64,000 nucleotides of DNA from Bifidobacterium mizhiense (lineage in GTDB: Bacteria > Actinomycetota > Actinomycetes > Actinomycetales > Bifidobacteriaceae): assembly GCF_020884755.1 (NCBI RefSeq), contig NZ_BPWE01000003.1, positions 124,001 to 188,000 on the forward strand, read 5' to 3'. The notes below the pieces were generated by a model. The model was not told the origin of the DNA and searched no databases. It saw only the letters and a program-made list of their open reading frames with translations. The position numbers and the translations under genes were made by a program. This document shows, one piece after another, positions 11,710 through 20,269 of this stretch (within the stretch, counting starts at the first letter, position 1; each line of letters starts with the position of its first letter).

Positions 11710-12528
11710 TTAGCGGACCTCCGAGAACATGGGTCCGCGCGACAGTGTGGTCTTCACCTCGGTCTGCTGGTCCGAGTCGAAGGGGCCCTCGGGCCTGCCG
11801 GGGATCTGCGCACTCTCATCGTCCTTGGACTCCGAGTCTTCGGCTTCTCCACGGCGCTGGTTGGGGGTGATGGGCGCATGCATGGGCACCAGGTCACGGG
11901 GAGCCAGGGGCTCATCGCCACGGACCACCACCAGGTCGGCCAGGTAGCCGTCGAGCACATCCTTCTCCTTGCCGCCCTTGGCTGCCGGGCCTGAGAAGAT
12001 GCCTCGCAGCATCCAGCGGGGTCCGTCGACGCCCACCACCCGGGTCACCAGGTTCTTGCCCTTGACCTTGACGGGCAGGGTCAGCTCCTTGCCGAAGACG
12101 CCGTCCACCTCCTTGCAGGAGGGGTTGGCCTTGAGCAGGTCGGCCCGGACCTCGTCCCAGAGGCCCAGGGACTTGGGGGCCGCGAAGGGCTCCAGCTCCA
12201 GACTGGAGGACCCGTAGGTGATGGTGGCTCCCAGCACGTCGCCGGTCTGCGAGTTGGCCTTGAGCCTCAGCTCGCTGCCCTTGAGGAAGGGCAGCATCAG
12301 GGCGCCGATGTCCAGGTACTCATCGGTGTCGGGGGCCTCGGAATCCAAACTGTCCCAGGGGCCTTTCCCGCTCTGCTCGGCTTCGTCCTGCTCCGCAGCC
12401 GTCTCATCACGGTCAGCCTGAGAGGTCTGGTCTGATTTCTCCGTGGACTTTTCAACGTCCTTGGACTCCTCGACGGCCTCCTCAGCCTGCTTCTTGGCGC
12501 GTTTCCTGCCGAAACCGAACAATCCCAT
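11710..12528 (-). CDS. DUF3710 family protein
   Basis: A 272-residue soluble protein. The first ~85 residues are a highly charged, low-complexity stretch (KKQAEEAVEESKDVEKS ... DETAAEQDEAEQ), probably disordered. The DUF3710 core follows, opening with YLDIGALMLPF and continuing with LGATITYGSSSLELEPFAAPK, and with RWMLRGIFSGPAA. It is the first gene of the DUF3710-DUF3159-RNA methyltransferase unit. The conserved association across actinobacteria suggests a shared role, perhaps at the membrane, but none is known. The C-terminal ~45 residues are also charged and poorly conserved-looking. Confidence 0.88.
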   Translation of the reverse strand: MGLFGFGRKRAKKQAEEAVEESKDVEKSTEKSDQTSQADRDETAAEQDEAEQSGKGPWDSLDSEAPDTDEYLDIGALMLPFLKGSELRLKANSQTGDVLGATITYGSSSLELEPFAAPKSLGLWDEVRADLLKANPSCKEVDGVFGKELTLPVKVKGKNLVTRVVGVDGPRWMLRGIFSGPAAKGGKEKDVLDGYLADLVVVRGDEPLAPRDLVPMHAPITPNQRRGEAEDSESKDDESAQIPGRPEGPFDSDQQTEVKTTLSRGPMFSEVR

Positions 12529-12565
12529 GATGCCTCATTTCCTTGTGAGTCTGTGCAAAGGATAC

Positions 12566-14563
12566 CTAGTCAAGACCCAGGCGCAGCTTGCCGCCGGGGA
12601 TGGCGTCCAGCAGATCCTTGGTGTACTGGCGCTGGGGGTGGTCGAAGACCTCGTCGGTGGTGGCGTGCTCCACCAGCCGGCCATGCTGCATGACCACCAC
12701 CTCGTCGGCGATCTGCCTGACCACGGCCAGATCGTGGGTGATGAACAGGTAGCTGAGCCCCTGCTCGGCCTGCAGGTCGTTGAGCAGCCGCAGCACCTGG
12801 TCCTGGACCAGCACATCCAGGGCGGAGACGGCCTCGTCGCAGATGATCACATCCGGATTCAGGGCCATGGCCCGGGCGATGGCGATGCGCTGACGCTGTC
12901 CGCCGGAGAGCTCGTTGGGGTAGCGCCCCATGACCGATTCAGGCATCTCCACCATGTCCAGCAGCTCCTTGACCCGCTTCTGCCGGGACTTGGCGTTGCC
13001 GATCTTGTGGATGCGCAGGGGCTCCTCGATGGAGCGGTAGATGGAGTACATGGGGTCCAGGGAGCCGTAGGGGTTCTGGAAGACCGGCTGCACGTGCCGG
13101 CGGAACTCCATGAGCTGACGGCTGCCGAAGCCGGCGATGTCCTGGCCCTCGTAGGTCACCAGGCCCGAGGTGGGCTTGAGCAAGTGCAGGACCATGTTGG
13201 CCACGGTGGACTTGCCGGAGCCGGACTCCCCCACGATGGCCAGGGTGGTCCCCCGCTTGACCGAGAAGGAGACGTCGTCCACAGCCTTGAACATCTCCTT
13301 GCGCCGGGGCAGCCTGAACTCGCGGGTCAGGTGCTCCACGGTGATGACGTGCTCGCTGCGCTCCAAGGTGCTCTCGCCCTTGACGTGATGCTCCAGCAGG
13401 TCTTCGGCATCCTGGCCGCGCTGCTTGGCGGAGATGATGCGCTGGGAGGCCAGCGAGGGCGCGGCCTGGACCAGCCGCTTGGTGTACGGGTGCTGGGGAT
13501 GCTGCAGGACCTCCAGGCTGGGCCCGGACTCCACCACCTGGCCCCGGTACATGACCACGATGTGCTGGGCGCGCTCGGCTGCCAGACCCAGGTCGTGGGT
13601 GATGAAGAGCACGGCGGTGCCCAGGGATTCGGTCAGGCTGCGCAGGTGGTCCAGAATCCGCTTCTGGACGGTCACATCAAGGGCGCTGGTGGGCTCGTCG
13701 GCAATCAGCAGGTCGGGCCGGGAGGCCAGGCCGATGGCGATCAGGGCGCGCTGGCGCATGCCGCCGGAGAACTCATGCGGATACTGTCGGGCCCTGGTGG
13801 CGGCCTCAGGCAGCCCGGCCTCGGACAGCAGGCCGGCGATGCGGTCGTCCATGTCCGAGCCGGTGACATGCTCCTTGGCCAGCGTCCAGGCCGCATCGTC
13901 ATCCACACCGGCGTCGATCAGGGACTTGGCCACGCCCCAACGGGTCTCGGAGCCCACATCCCACTCGGCCTTCAGGGCCTCCATGGTCTGGTCCACGTCA
14001 GCGACCCCGGCATCGCTCAGGGCCTGGCGGGCGGCCTGGAGCAGGCCGGGCAGGTCCTTGGAGGAGATGAAAAGCTCGTCGTCCGACTTCTTGAGCGTCA
14101 CCTCTTCGTCGCTGGCCAGGGCCTTGGCCAGCCGGGAGCGCTTCTCCCGGGAGACATCCATATGGTTGGCGGTCAGCGCCTCCTTGACCTGGGAGCCGAT
14201 GCGCCAGACCGGGTTCAGATTGCTCATGGGATCCTGCGGGACCAGGCCCACCTGGGAGCCGCGCAGCGCCTCGTAGTCCTTGCGGTCCAGGCCCACCAGC
14301 TCGCGGCCATTGAGCCGGATGCTGCCGCCGGTCACCTTGCCGGTGCCGGGCAGAAGACCCAGCACAGCCATGGCCGAGGTGGACTTGCCCGAGCCGGACT
14401 CCCCCACGATGGCCACCCACTGGCCGGGATAGACATTGAAGGAGGCGTCGCGAACTGCGTGGACGGTGCGCCCATCGGCGGTGAAGTCCACCTGCAGGTC
14501 CCGCACGTCGAGCAGAGGCTGCTGCTCCTGATTGGTGGTCATGTTCTTGTCTGCTTCAGTCAT
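12566..14563 (-). CDS. Oligopeptide ABC transporter, fused double ATPase subunit (OppDF type)
   Basis: A 665-residue protein with two ABC domains in one chain, equivalent to OppD and OppF. Domain 1 has Walker A GESGSGKSTSA, signature FSGGMRQRALIA and Walker B DLLIADEPTSALD; domain 2 has GESGSGKSTVAN, LSGGQRQRIAIA and DVIICDEAVSALD. Domain 1 contains an additional helical insert of roughly 90-100 residues between NLNPVWRIGSQVKEAL and the signature (about residues 125-225), rich in Asp, Glu and Ala, which typical OppD lacks. In domain 2 Walker B has DEAVSALD rather than DEPTSALD, a common OppF variant. GGAGGA just upstream supports the ATG. It is the last gene of the binding protein-permease-ATPase operon and powers peptide uptake. 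Confidence 0.93.
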   Translation of the reverse strand: MTEADKNMTTNQEQQPLLDVRDLQVDFTADGRTVHAVRDASFNVYPGQWVAIVGESGSGKSTSAMAVLGLLPGTGKVTGGSIRLNGRELVGLDRKDYEALRGSQVGLVPQDPMSNLNPVWRIGSQVKEALTANHMDVSREKRSRLAKALASDEEVTLKKSDDELFISSKDLPGLLQAARQALSDAGVADVDQTMEALKAEWDVGSETRWGVAKSLIDAGVDDDAAWTLAKEHVTGSDMDDRIAGLLSEAGLPEAATRARQYPHEFSGGMRQRALIAIGLASRPDLLIADEPTSALDVTVQKRILDHLRSLTESLGTAVLFITHDLGLAAERAQHIVVMYRGQVVESGPSLEVLQHPQHPYTKRLVQAAPSLASQRIISAKQRGQDAEDLLEHHVKGESTLERSEHVITVEHLTREFRLPRRKEMFKAVDDVSFSVKRGTTLAIVGESGSGKSTVANMVLHLLKPTSGLVTYEGQDIAGFGSRQLMEFRRHVQPVFQNPYGSLDPMYSIYRSIEEPLRIHKIGNAKSRQKRVKELLDMVEMPESVMGRYPNELSGGQRQRIAIARAMALNPDVIICDEAVSALDVLVQDQVLRLLNDLQAEQGLSYLFITHDLAVVRQIADEVVVMQHGRLVEHATTDEVFDHPQRQYTKDLLDAIPGGKLRLGLD

Positions 14564-14574
14564 GCTTCCTCCGC

Positions 14575-15579
14575 TCAGGCCGTTCTGCTCTTGGGATCCA
14601 ATGCATCCTTGACCGCGTCGCCCATCATGATGAAGGCCAGCACGGTGATGGCCAGGGCTGCGGAGGGATAGAAGAGGACCGAGGGGTTGGTGGTCAGGAG
14701 GTTCTGGGCCGTCGAGATGTCCCCGCCCCAGGAGACCACGGTGGAGGGCAGGCCGATGCCCAGGAAGCTCAGCGTGGCTTCAGAGACGATGTAGGTGCCC
14801 AGCGACATGGTGGCCATGACGATGACCGGGGCCAGGGAGTTGGGCATGATGTGCCGGAAGAGGTTGCGCAGGGGCGTGGAGCCCAGGGCCGTGGAAGCGG
14901 TGTTGAACTCCAGGTTCTTGGCCTCCAGGACGGCGCTGCGGGTGATGCGGGCCATGTTGACCCAGCCGAAGAGGGTCAGGGTCAGGATGATCTTCCACAG
15001 GGAGGTGGAGGTGCGGAACATCTGCAGGAGCACGATGGCGCCCAGGATCATGGGGATGGCGAAGAAGATGTCGGTGATGCGGCTGAGCACGGCGTCAACC
15101 CAGCCCCCGAAGAAACCGGCGATGGCGCCGATGAGGCCTCCGAAGACAGTGACCAGGATGGTGGTCATGATGCCGATGGCCACCGAGGTCCTTGCCCCGT
15201 GGATGACGCGGCTGTAGACGTCGCAGCCCTGCAGGTCGAAGCCGAAGGGGTGCCCGGGCCGGCCGGGCTCCAGGGAGTCGGACAGGCTGCAGGCCATGGG
15301 ATCCTGCCTGGCGAAGAGGTTGGGGAAGAGGGCCACCAGGATGACCACGATCGCCAGGATTGCGGAGATGATGAAGAGCGGGTTGCGCCTCAGGGTCTTC
15401 CAGGCGTCGGCCCACATGCTGGTGGGCGGCACGTCCTCATCCACCGAGTCCACCTCGCGCAAGGGCGTCTCCTCGATGGGGGCCACGAACCGCTCCTGGC
15501 CCGGCAGGGGGTCGGGGAAGTAGACGCGGGCCTGGCTTTCGTTCTGTTCGCTTGACTCGTTCATTGCCGTTTCACTCAT
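14575..15579 (-). CDS. Oligopeptide ABC transporter permease (OppC/DppC type)
   Basis: A 334-residue inner-membrane permease. It has an N-terminal cytoplasmic stretch of about 65 residues, the OppC_N helix (NPLFIISAILAIVVILVALF), a short extracytoplasmic loop, and the binding-protein-dependent transport domain with five more helices. The EAA loop that docks on the ATPase is ARITRSAVLEAKNLEFNTASTALG. The start at MSETAMNES is preferred to an upstream ATG at 15603 because GAGAGGGAC precedes it and the extra eight residues are not family-like; the upstream start would overlap the OppB gene by eight bases. It pairs with the OppB-type permease immediately before it. Confidence 0.93.
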   Translation of the reverse strand: MSETAMNESSEQNESQARVYFPDPLPGQERFVAPIEETPLREVDSVDEDVPPTSMWADAWKTLRRNPLFIISAILAIVVILVALFPNLFARQDPMACSLSDSLEPGRPGHPFGFDLQGCDVYSRVIHGARTSVAIGIMTTILVTVFGGLIGAIAGFFGGWVDAVLSRITDIFFAIPMILGAIVLLQMFRTSTSLWKIILTLTLFGWVNMARITRSAVLEAKNLEFNTASTALGSTPLRNLFRHIMPNSLAPVIVMATMSLGTYIVSEATLSFLGIGLPSTVVSWGGDISTAQNLLTTNPSVLFYPSAALAITVLAFIMMGDAVKDALDPKSRTA

Positions 15580-15595
15580 AGTCGGTCCCTCTCCC

Positions 15596-16522
15596 TCACG
15601 CATACCGGATCCGCGGATCGAGCACTGCGTAGAGCAGGTCGACCAGGAGGCTGGTGATGACGAAGATCAGGACCAGAATGGTCACGATGGAGACCACCAG
15701 GGTGCCTTCGCCCCTCAGGATGGCCTGGTAAAGGGTGTTGCCCACGCCCTGGATGTTGAAGATGCGCTCGGTGATCATGGCCCCGCCCATGAGTCCGCCG
15801 ATGTCGGCGCCCAGGTAGGTGACCACGGGGATCAGGGAGTTGCGCAGCACGTGCCGCACGATGACGGACCGGTTGCTCATGCCCTTGGCCCGGGCCGTGC
15901 GCACGTAGTCCTCGGAGATGTTGGAGGTGATCTCCGTCCTGGTCAGACGGATGATGGAAGCCATGGACACCGACCCCAGCACGATGGCCGGCATGAGCAG
16001 GTCAATGAAGCCCGGATTGGCCCCGGCGGTGGCTGGCAGCAGATGCCATTTGACGCCGAACAGGTACTGCAGGATGAAGCCGGTGACGAAGGTAGGCACC
16101 GAAATCAGCAGCAGGGAGAGGACCAGGATGATGTTGTCCGACCACTTGCCCTTGGTCAGGCCGCCGATGATGCCGAAGATCACGCCGAAGACGCCCTCGA
16201 AGACGAAGGCCATCAGGGCCAGCTTGATGGTCACCGGGAAGGCCCTGCCGATCACGCTGATCACGGGCTGGCCGGCGAAGGTGTTGCCGAAGTTCAGGGT
16301 CAGCGCGTTCTTCAGGAAGAGCACGTACTGCACGATGAAGGGCTTGTCGAGATTGTATTCCGAACGTATCTGTGCGGCAACGGCCTGATTGACCGGCTTG
16401 TCCCCGAACATGGCGGCCACGGGGTCGCCGGGAAGCGCGAAGACCAGCGCGTATATCAGCAGTGTCGTGCCGAGAACGACGGGGATCATCTGCAGAATAC
16501 GTCGCAGAAGATATTTTCCCAT
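15596..16522 (-). CDS. Oligopeptide ABC transporter permease (OppB/DppB type)
   Basis: A 308-residue permease with the usual opening MGKYLLRRILQMIPVVLGTT and six membrane helices. The EAA motif region is EDYVRTARAKGMSNRSVIVRH, and the C-terminus DLLYAVLDPRIRY is typical of OppB/DppB. It forms the translocation channel with the OppC-type subunit and hands transport energy to the fused ATPase. A 190-base spacer containing a strong hairpin separates it from the nearest binding-protein gene, so permease expression may be set lower than that of the binding proteins. Confidence 0.94.
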   Translation of the reverse strand: MGKYLLRRILQMIPVVLGTTLLIYALVFALPGDPVAAMFGDKPVNQAVAAQIRSEYNLDKPFIVQYVLFLKNALTLNFGNTFAGQPVISVIGRAFPVTIKLALMAFVFEGVFGVIFGIIGGLTKGKWSDNIILVLSLLLISVPTFVTGFILQYLFGVKWHLLPATAGANPGFIDLLMPAIVLGSVSMASIIRLTRTEITSNISEDYVRTARAKGMSNRSVIVRHVLRNSLIPVVTYLGADIGGLMGGAMITERIFNIQGVGNTLYQAILRGEGTLVVSIVTILVLIFVITSLLVDLLYAVLDPRIRYA

Positions 16523-16634
16523 CGGCTATTCTCCTTTGTCATCCGCGACCGGGATCGGCATGGGGATCGAGGCCGCCGCAAAAATTCTTGTTTGAGTCTA
16601 CCAGCACACCTCAACAGGGGTGCAAAGACACCAA

Positions 16635-16667
16635 GGCCGGCGCGGAGTGGATCCTTCCGTGCCGGCC
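16635..16667 (-). promoter_or_regulatory. Strong intercistronic hairpin between binding protein and permease genes
   Basis: GGCCGGCGCGGA (16635-16646) pairs with TCCGTGCCGGCC (16656-16667) over 12 bp with a single G-T pair and a 9-base loop. On the transcribed minus strand it is followed by only a weak T-rich stretch (TTGGTGTCTTTGC). It is best read as a partial terminator or RNA-stabilising stem at the 3' end of the binding-protein message, a known way to make more binding protein than permease. Confidence 0.6.
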
Positions 16668-16712
16668 CGGGCGATGTCAGCTGTCAGGTGCGGAATTCAG
16701 GCTCCCGTCACC

Positions 16713-18374
16713 TCACTTGCTGATGTTGTAGTAAGCAGGGACGCCCTTCCAGGTGAAGGAGAATCCTTGGATGTTCTTGGCGGCCACGCCGTTGGAGTTC
16801 TGGTAGTAGAGCGGGACTGCGGGCAGATCGCGGAAGAGCAGCTCCTCGGACTGCTGGTAGATCTTGTTGGCCTCGTCGATGCTCTTGGCGGAGGCTGCCT
16901 TGTCCATCAGGCCGTCGAACTCGGGGTTCTTGTAGTCGCCGTCGTTGGACCCGTTGCCGTTGGCTGCCGAGCTGGCGAAGTTGCTGGACAGGTAGCTCTC
17001 GGGCGAGGGGTAGTCAGGCTGCCAACCGGAGCGGAAGGCCGAGTCGGTGAACTTGCGGTTCTGCACGTTGGAGCGGAACTCGCTGAAGGTGGGCAGAGGG
17101 TTGCCTGCAGCCTGGATGCCCAGGGCGTTCTTGATGGAGTTGGTCACGGCGTCGTAGATCTCCTTGTGGGCGCCATCGGCGTTGTAGGCGATCTTGAAGG
17201 TGTCGCCCTCGCCCCATGGGGAGATCTTGTTGGCCTCGGCCCAGAGCTCCTTGGCCTTGGACGGGTTGTACTTGAGCACGTCGGATCCCTTGATGCTGGT
17301 TGAGTAGCCGGGGATGACGGGGGCGGTGAAGTCGTGGACCTCCTTGGCGGTTCCGGACAGCACCTTCTTGATGATGGTCGGCCGGTCGATGGCCATGGAG
17401 ATGGCCTGGCGACGGAGCTTGCCCTCCTGATCCTGGCCGAAGTGCTTCATGTAGGAGGGGATGGTGAACATCTGGATGACCGAGCCCGGGTCGTTGATGG
17501 CCTGGACCGTGTTATCGGTCTGGAAGGTCTTGCGAGCCGAGGCGGGCAGGGTGTCCAGCACATCCAGGTTGCCGGCCTGCACGTCGCGGTAGGCTGCGGT
17601 GGCATCGGTGTAGGCGCGGAACTCCACGCCGCCGTTCTTGACCTTGATGCCGCCCTTGTAAGCGGGATCCTTGACCAGCTTGATGGACTTGTTGTGCTCC
17701 CAGGACTGGAACTTGTAGGGTCCCACGGTCACCGGCTTCTCGCCGAAGGCCTTGGTGTCCTTGTAGAAGGACTCGGGCAGGGGCGCAAACGCGGTGTAGC
17801 CCACCTGGATGGGGAAGGTGGAGGAAGGCGAGGTCAGATCAACGGTGAAGGTCTTGTTGTCGATGACCTTGAGGCCGGACAGCTGGGCATCGCCAGGGGT
17901 GCCCTCCTTCTGCAGGTCGTCATAGCCCTTGATGTTGGCGAAGAAGCTGGAGCCCAGCTGCTTGTTGGCGATGTCGGCCGCCCAGGACCAGGCCTTGGTG
18001 AAGGACTGTGCGGTGACCGGGGTGCCGTCCGAGAACTTCCAGCCGTCGTTGATGGTCACGGTGTACTGGGTGTTGTCCTCGTTGGCCTTGATCTGCTTGG
18101 CGATCTCGTTGACCGGCTTGCCCTTGTCGTCAAAGCGGACCAGCTTGGAGAACATGACGTCGATGGGGTTGCCACCCCCCACCTCGTTGGTCATGCTGGG
18201 GATGAGCGGATTGGCCGGCTCAGGGTTGAAGACCGAGATGACGGCGTTCGAGCTGCCGCCGTTGCTCCCCTGGGCAGAGGAGCCGGATCCGCCGGATCCG
18301 CCGCAGGCGCCCAGCGTGAGCGCCATGACGCACAGTCCGGCGCCCGCAATGGTCAGGGCCGATTGCTTCTTCAT
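16713..18374 (-). CDS. Peptide ABC transporter substrate-binding lipoprotein (OppA type), copy 1
   Basis: A 553-residue family-5 solute-binding protein. The signal peptide (KKQSALTIAGAGLCVMALTLGAC) ends in a lipobox LGAC, followed by a Gly/Ser/Asn linker, so it is lipid-anchored outside the membrane. The SBP_bac_5 core contains YTVTINDGWKFSDGTPVTA and ISMAIDRPTIIKKVLSG, with the late block FRSGWQPDYPSPESYL. ATG 18372-18374 is chosen because AAAGGAAAG precedes it and it gives a clean signal peptide. It captures peptides for the downstream permeases. The neighbouring gene upstream is a close paralogue, so the operon carries two receptors for one transporter. Confidence 0.95.
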   Translation of the reverse strand: MKKQSALTIAGAGLCVMALTLGACGGSGGSGSSAQGSNGGSSNAVISVFNPEPANPLIPSMTNEVGGGNPIDVMFSKLVRFDDKGKPVNEIAKQIKANEDNTQYTVTINDGWKFSDGTPVTAQSFTKAWSWAADIANKQLGSSFFANIKGYDDLQKEGTPGDAQLSGLKVIDNKTFTVDLTSPSSTFPIQVGYTAFAPLPESFYKDTKAFGEKPVTVGPYKFQSWEHNKSIKLVKDPAYKGGIKVKNGGVEFRAYTDATAAYRDVQAGNLDVLDTLPASARKTFQTDNTVQAINDPGSVIQMFTIPSYMKHFGQDQEGKLRRQAISMAIDRPTIIKKVLSGTAKEVHDFTAPVIPGYSTSIKGSDVLKYNPSKAKELWAEANKISPWGEGDTFKIAYNADGAHKEIYDAVTNSIKNALGIQAAGNPLPTFSEFRSNVQNRKFTDSAFRSGWQPDYPSPESYLSSNFASSAANGNGSNDGDYKNPEFDGLMDKAASAKSIDEANKIYQQSEELLFRDLPAVPLYYQNSNGVAAKNIQGFSFTWKGVPAYYNISK

Positions 18375-18452
18375 ATATCTTGCTCTTTCCTTTGGTTGGT
18401 TTCCCGAACCGCCAGTCATCGACGGCGGTTTATGCCGTTTCCGGCACGATCA

Positions 18453-20132
18453 TTACTGGTCCTTGGACAGCTCCGAGAAGATCGGATAGCCATCCCAGCC
18501 CAGACGCATCCCATGAACCTTCTTGGCGGACGCGCCGATGTTGTTTCCATAATAGAGCGGAACCGCCGGCATGTCCTGTAGAAGGATCTCCTCAGCCTGC
18601 TGGAAGAGCCTGTTGGCTTCATCGGTGTCCTTGGCCTTGGCAGCCTGCTTCAGCAGGGCGTCGAACTTGGGGTTCTTGTAGTCGCCATCGTTGGATCCGT
18701 TGCCATCGGCCGCCGAGCTGGCGAAGTTGCTCATCAGATAGCTCTCAGGCGATGGGTAGTCGGGTGACCAGGAGGATCTGAAGGCCGCATCCGCGTAGAG
18801 GCGCTTTTTGATGTTGCCGCGGAACTCGCTGAAGGTGGGCACAGGAGTGGCCTCGGCCTTGATGCCCAGCGTATTCTTGATGGAGTTGGCCATGCCGTCG
18901 TAGAAGTCCTTGGCGCCGCCATCCGAACTGTACAGCATTTGGAAGCTCTTGTCGGCTGGCCACTTGCTGATGGCATCGGCCTTGGCCCAGTACTCCTTGG
19001 CCTTCCTGGCGTTGTACTTGAGGTTGTCCGAACCCTTGAGATCCTTGGCATAGCCTGGGATGGTCGGCGCGGTGAAGTCGGTGGGCTGCACGCCCAGACC
19101 GCCCAGGACCTTGTCGATCAGCATCTTCCGGTCAATGGCCATGGAGATGGCCAGGCGGCGCAGGTGGCCCTCCTGGTCCTGGCCGAAATGCTCCATGGTG
19201 GCGGGAATGGTGAACATCTGCAGGGTGGAGCCAGGCTTGTTATAACTCTGCACCATGCTGTCGGTCATGAACGTCTTGACAGCGGAGGTGGGGATCCTGT
19301 CGATCACATCCAGGTTGCCCGCCTGCACATCGGAATAGGCAGAATTCAAGTCAGTGTAGACCTTGTAGTCGATGCCGCCGTTCTGGACCTTGACCTCCCC
19401 GCCGTAGTCGTTGTTCTTGCGAAGCCTGATCATGGCGTTGTGCTGCCAGGACTCAAACGTGTAAGGACCCGAGCTGACCGGATTCTCCCCGTAGGCCTTG
19501 GGATCCTTGTAGAAGGACTCAGGCAGGGGCGCAAAAGAGGTATAGCCTACCTGAATGGGGAAGGTGGACGAGGGCGAAATGAGGTCTACGGTGAAGGTCT
19601 TGTCATCGATGACCTTCAATCCGGAGAACTGGGCATCCGCAGGCACGCCCTGCTTCTGCAGGTCATCAAAGCCCTTGATGTCAGAGAAAAAGCTGGCGTT
19701 CAGCTGGCCGTTGGACACATTGGCGCTCCAGGACCAGGCCCTGGTGAAGGACTTGGCGGTGATCGGGGTGCCATCCGAGAACTTGCGCCCGTCAACCAAG
19801 GTGACCTTGTACTGGGACATGTCGTCGTTGCCCTTGATCTCCGCGGCCAGATCGTTGTGGGCCTTGCCCTGATCGTCGAAGCGGATCAGCTTGGAGTTGA
19901 TGGCATCCACGACCTGCCCGCCGCAGCTTTCCGCAGTGCTGCTGGGAATGAGCGGGTTGGCCGGCTCGCACCCACGGACCGACACCACGGCGTTGTTGCT
20001 GGGCTGGCTGCTGGACGACTGCTCGGCACCCTCGGTATTGGTGCTGCTGCCTCCACTGCCGCAGCCGCTGGCCAAGAGCGCCAAGGCACAGATGGCGGCT
20101 GACGCCACCGTGAGCTGTGAACTCTTCTTCAT
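18453..20132 (-). CDS. Peptide ABC transporter substrate-binding lipoprotein (OppA type), copy 2
   Basis: A 559-residue paralogue of the next gene. The signal peptide (KKSSQLTVASAAICALALLA) ends in lipobox ASGC and is followed by a Ser/Thr/Glu/Gln linker. Its backbone blocks match copy 1 almost word for word (VTLVDGRKFSDGTPITA, ISMAIDRKMLIDKVLGG, FRSSWSPDYPSPESYL), but the regions lining the pocket differ, for example VRGCEPANPLIPS against FNPEPANPLIPS. An additional cysteine pair (GCEPAN and ESCGGQ) is seen here only and could form a disulfide. It is first in the operon, and its GGGAG site sits 8 bases from ATG. It probably differs from copy 1 in peptide preference. Confidence 0.94.
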   Translation of the reverse strand: MKKSSQLTVASAAICALALLASGCGSGGSSTNTEGAEQSSSSQPSNNAVVSVRGCEPANPLIPSSTAESCGGQVVDAINSKLIRFDDQGKAHNDLAAEIKGNDDMSQYKVTLVDGRKFSDGTPITAKSFTRAWSWSANVSNGQLNASFFSDIKGFDDLQKQGVPADAQFSGLKVIDDKTFTVDLISPSSTFPIQVGYTSFAPLPESFYKDPKAYGENPVSSGPYTFESWQHNAMIRLRKNNDYGGEVKVQNGGIDYKVYTDLNSAYSDVQAGNLDVIDRIPTSAVKTFMTDSMVQSYNKPGSTLQMFTIPATMEHFGQDQEGHLRRLAISMAIDRKMLIDKVLGGLGVQPTDFTAPTIPGYAKDLKGSDNLKYNARKAKEYWAKADAISKWPADKSFQMLYSSDGGAKDFYDGMANSIKNTLGIKAEATPVPTFSEFRGNIKKRLYADAAFRSSWSPDYPSPESYLMSNFASSAADGNGSNDGDYKNPKFDALLKQAAKAKDTDEANRLFQQAEEILLQDMPAVPLYYGNNIGASAKKVHGMRLGWDGYPIFSELSKDQ

Positions 20133-20205
20133 TCTTGCTGCTCCCTTTAGCTGGTTGCCAACATTGCGCCTATGATCCCGAAAGTCTTTGACTGATGTTC
20201 AAGCT

Positions 20206-20222
20206 AGAATACGCCATATTCT
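20206..20222. promoter_or_regulatory. Inverted repeat upstream of the peptide-transport operon
   Basis: AGAATA (20206-20211) and TATTCT (20217-20222) are perfect 6-bp arms around CGCCA, 74-90 bases before the first binding-protein gene and inside the gap before xerC. It may be an operator, or TATTCT may be part of a promoter; no good -35 was found at 17 bases. Confidence 0.3.
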
Positions 20223-20269
20223 GATACCAGGATGTTTCCCGAGACAAGTCGTATCTCATTTACCGGATC

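Noticed and set aside
12443-14671. 742-codon plus-strand frame opposite the fused ABC ATPase
   Set aside because: Antisense shadow; no domain recognised, while the minus-strand frame has all ABC motifs.
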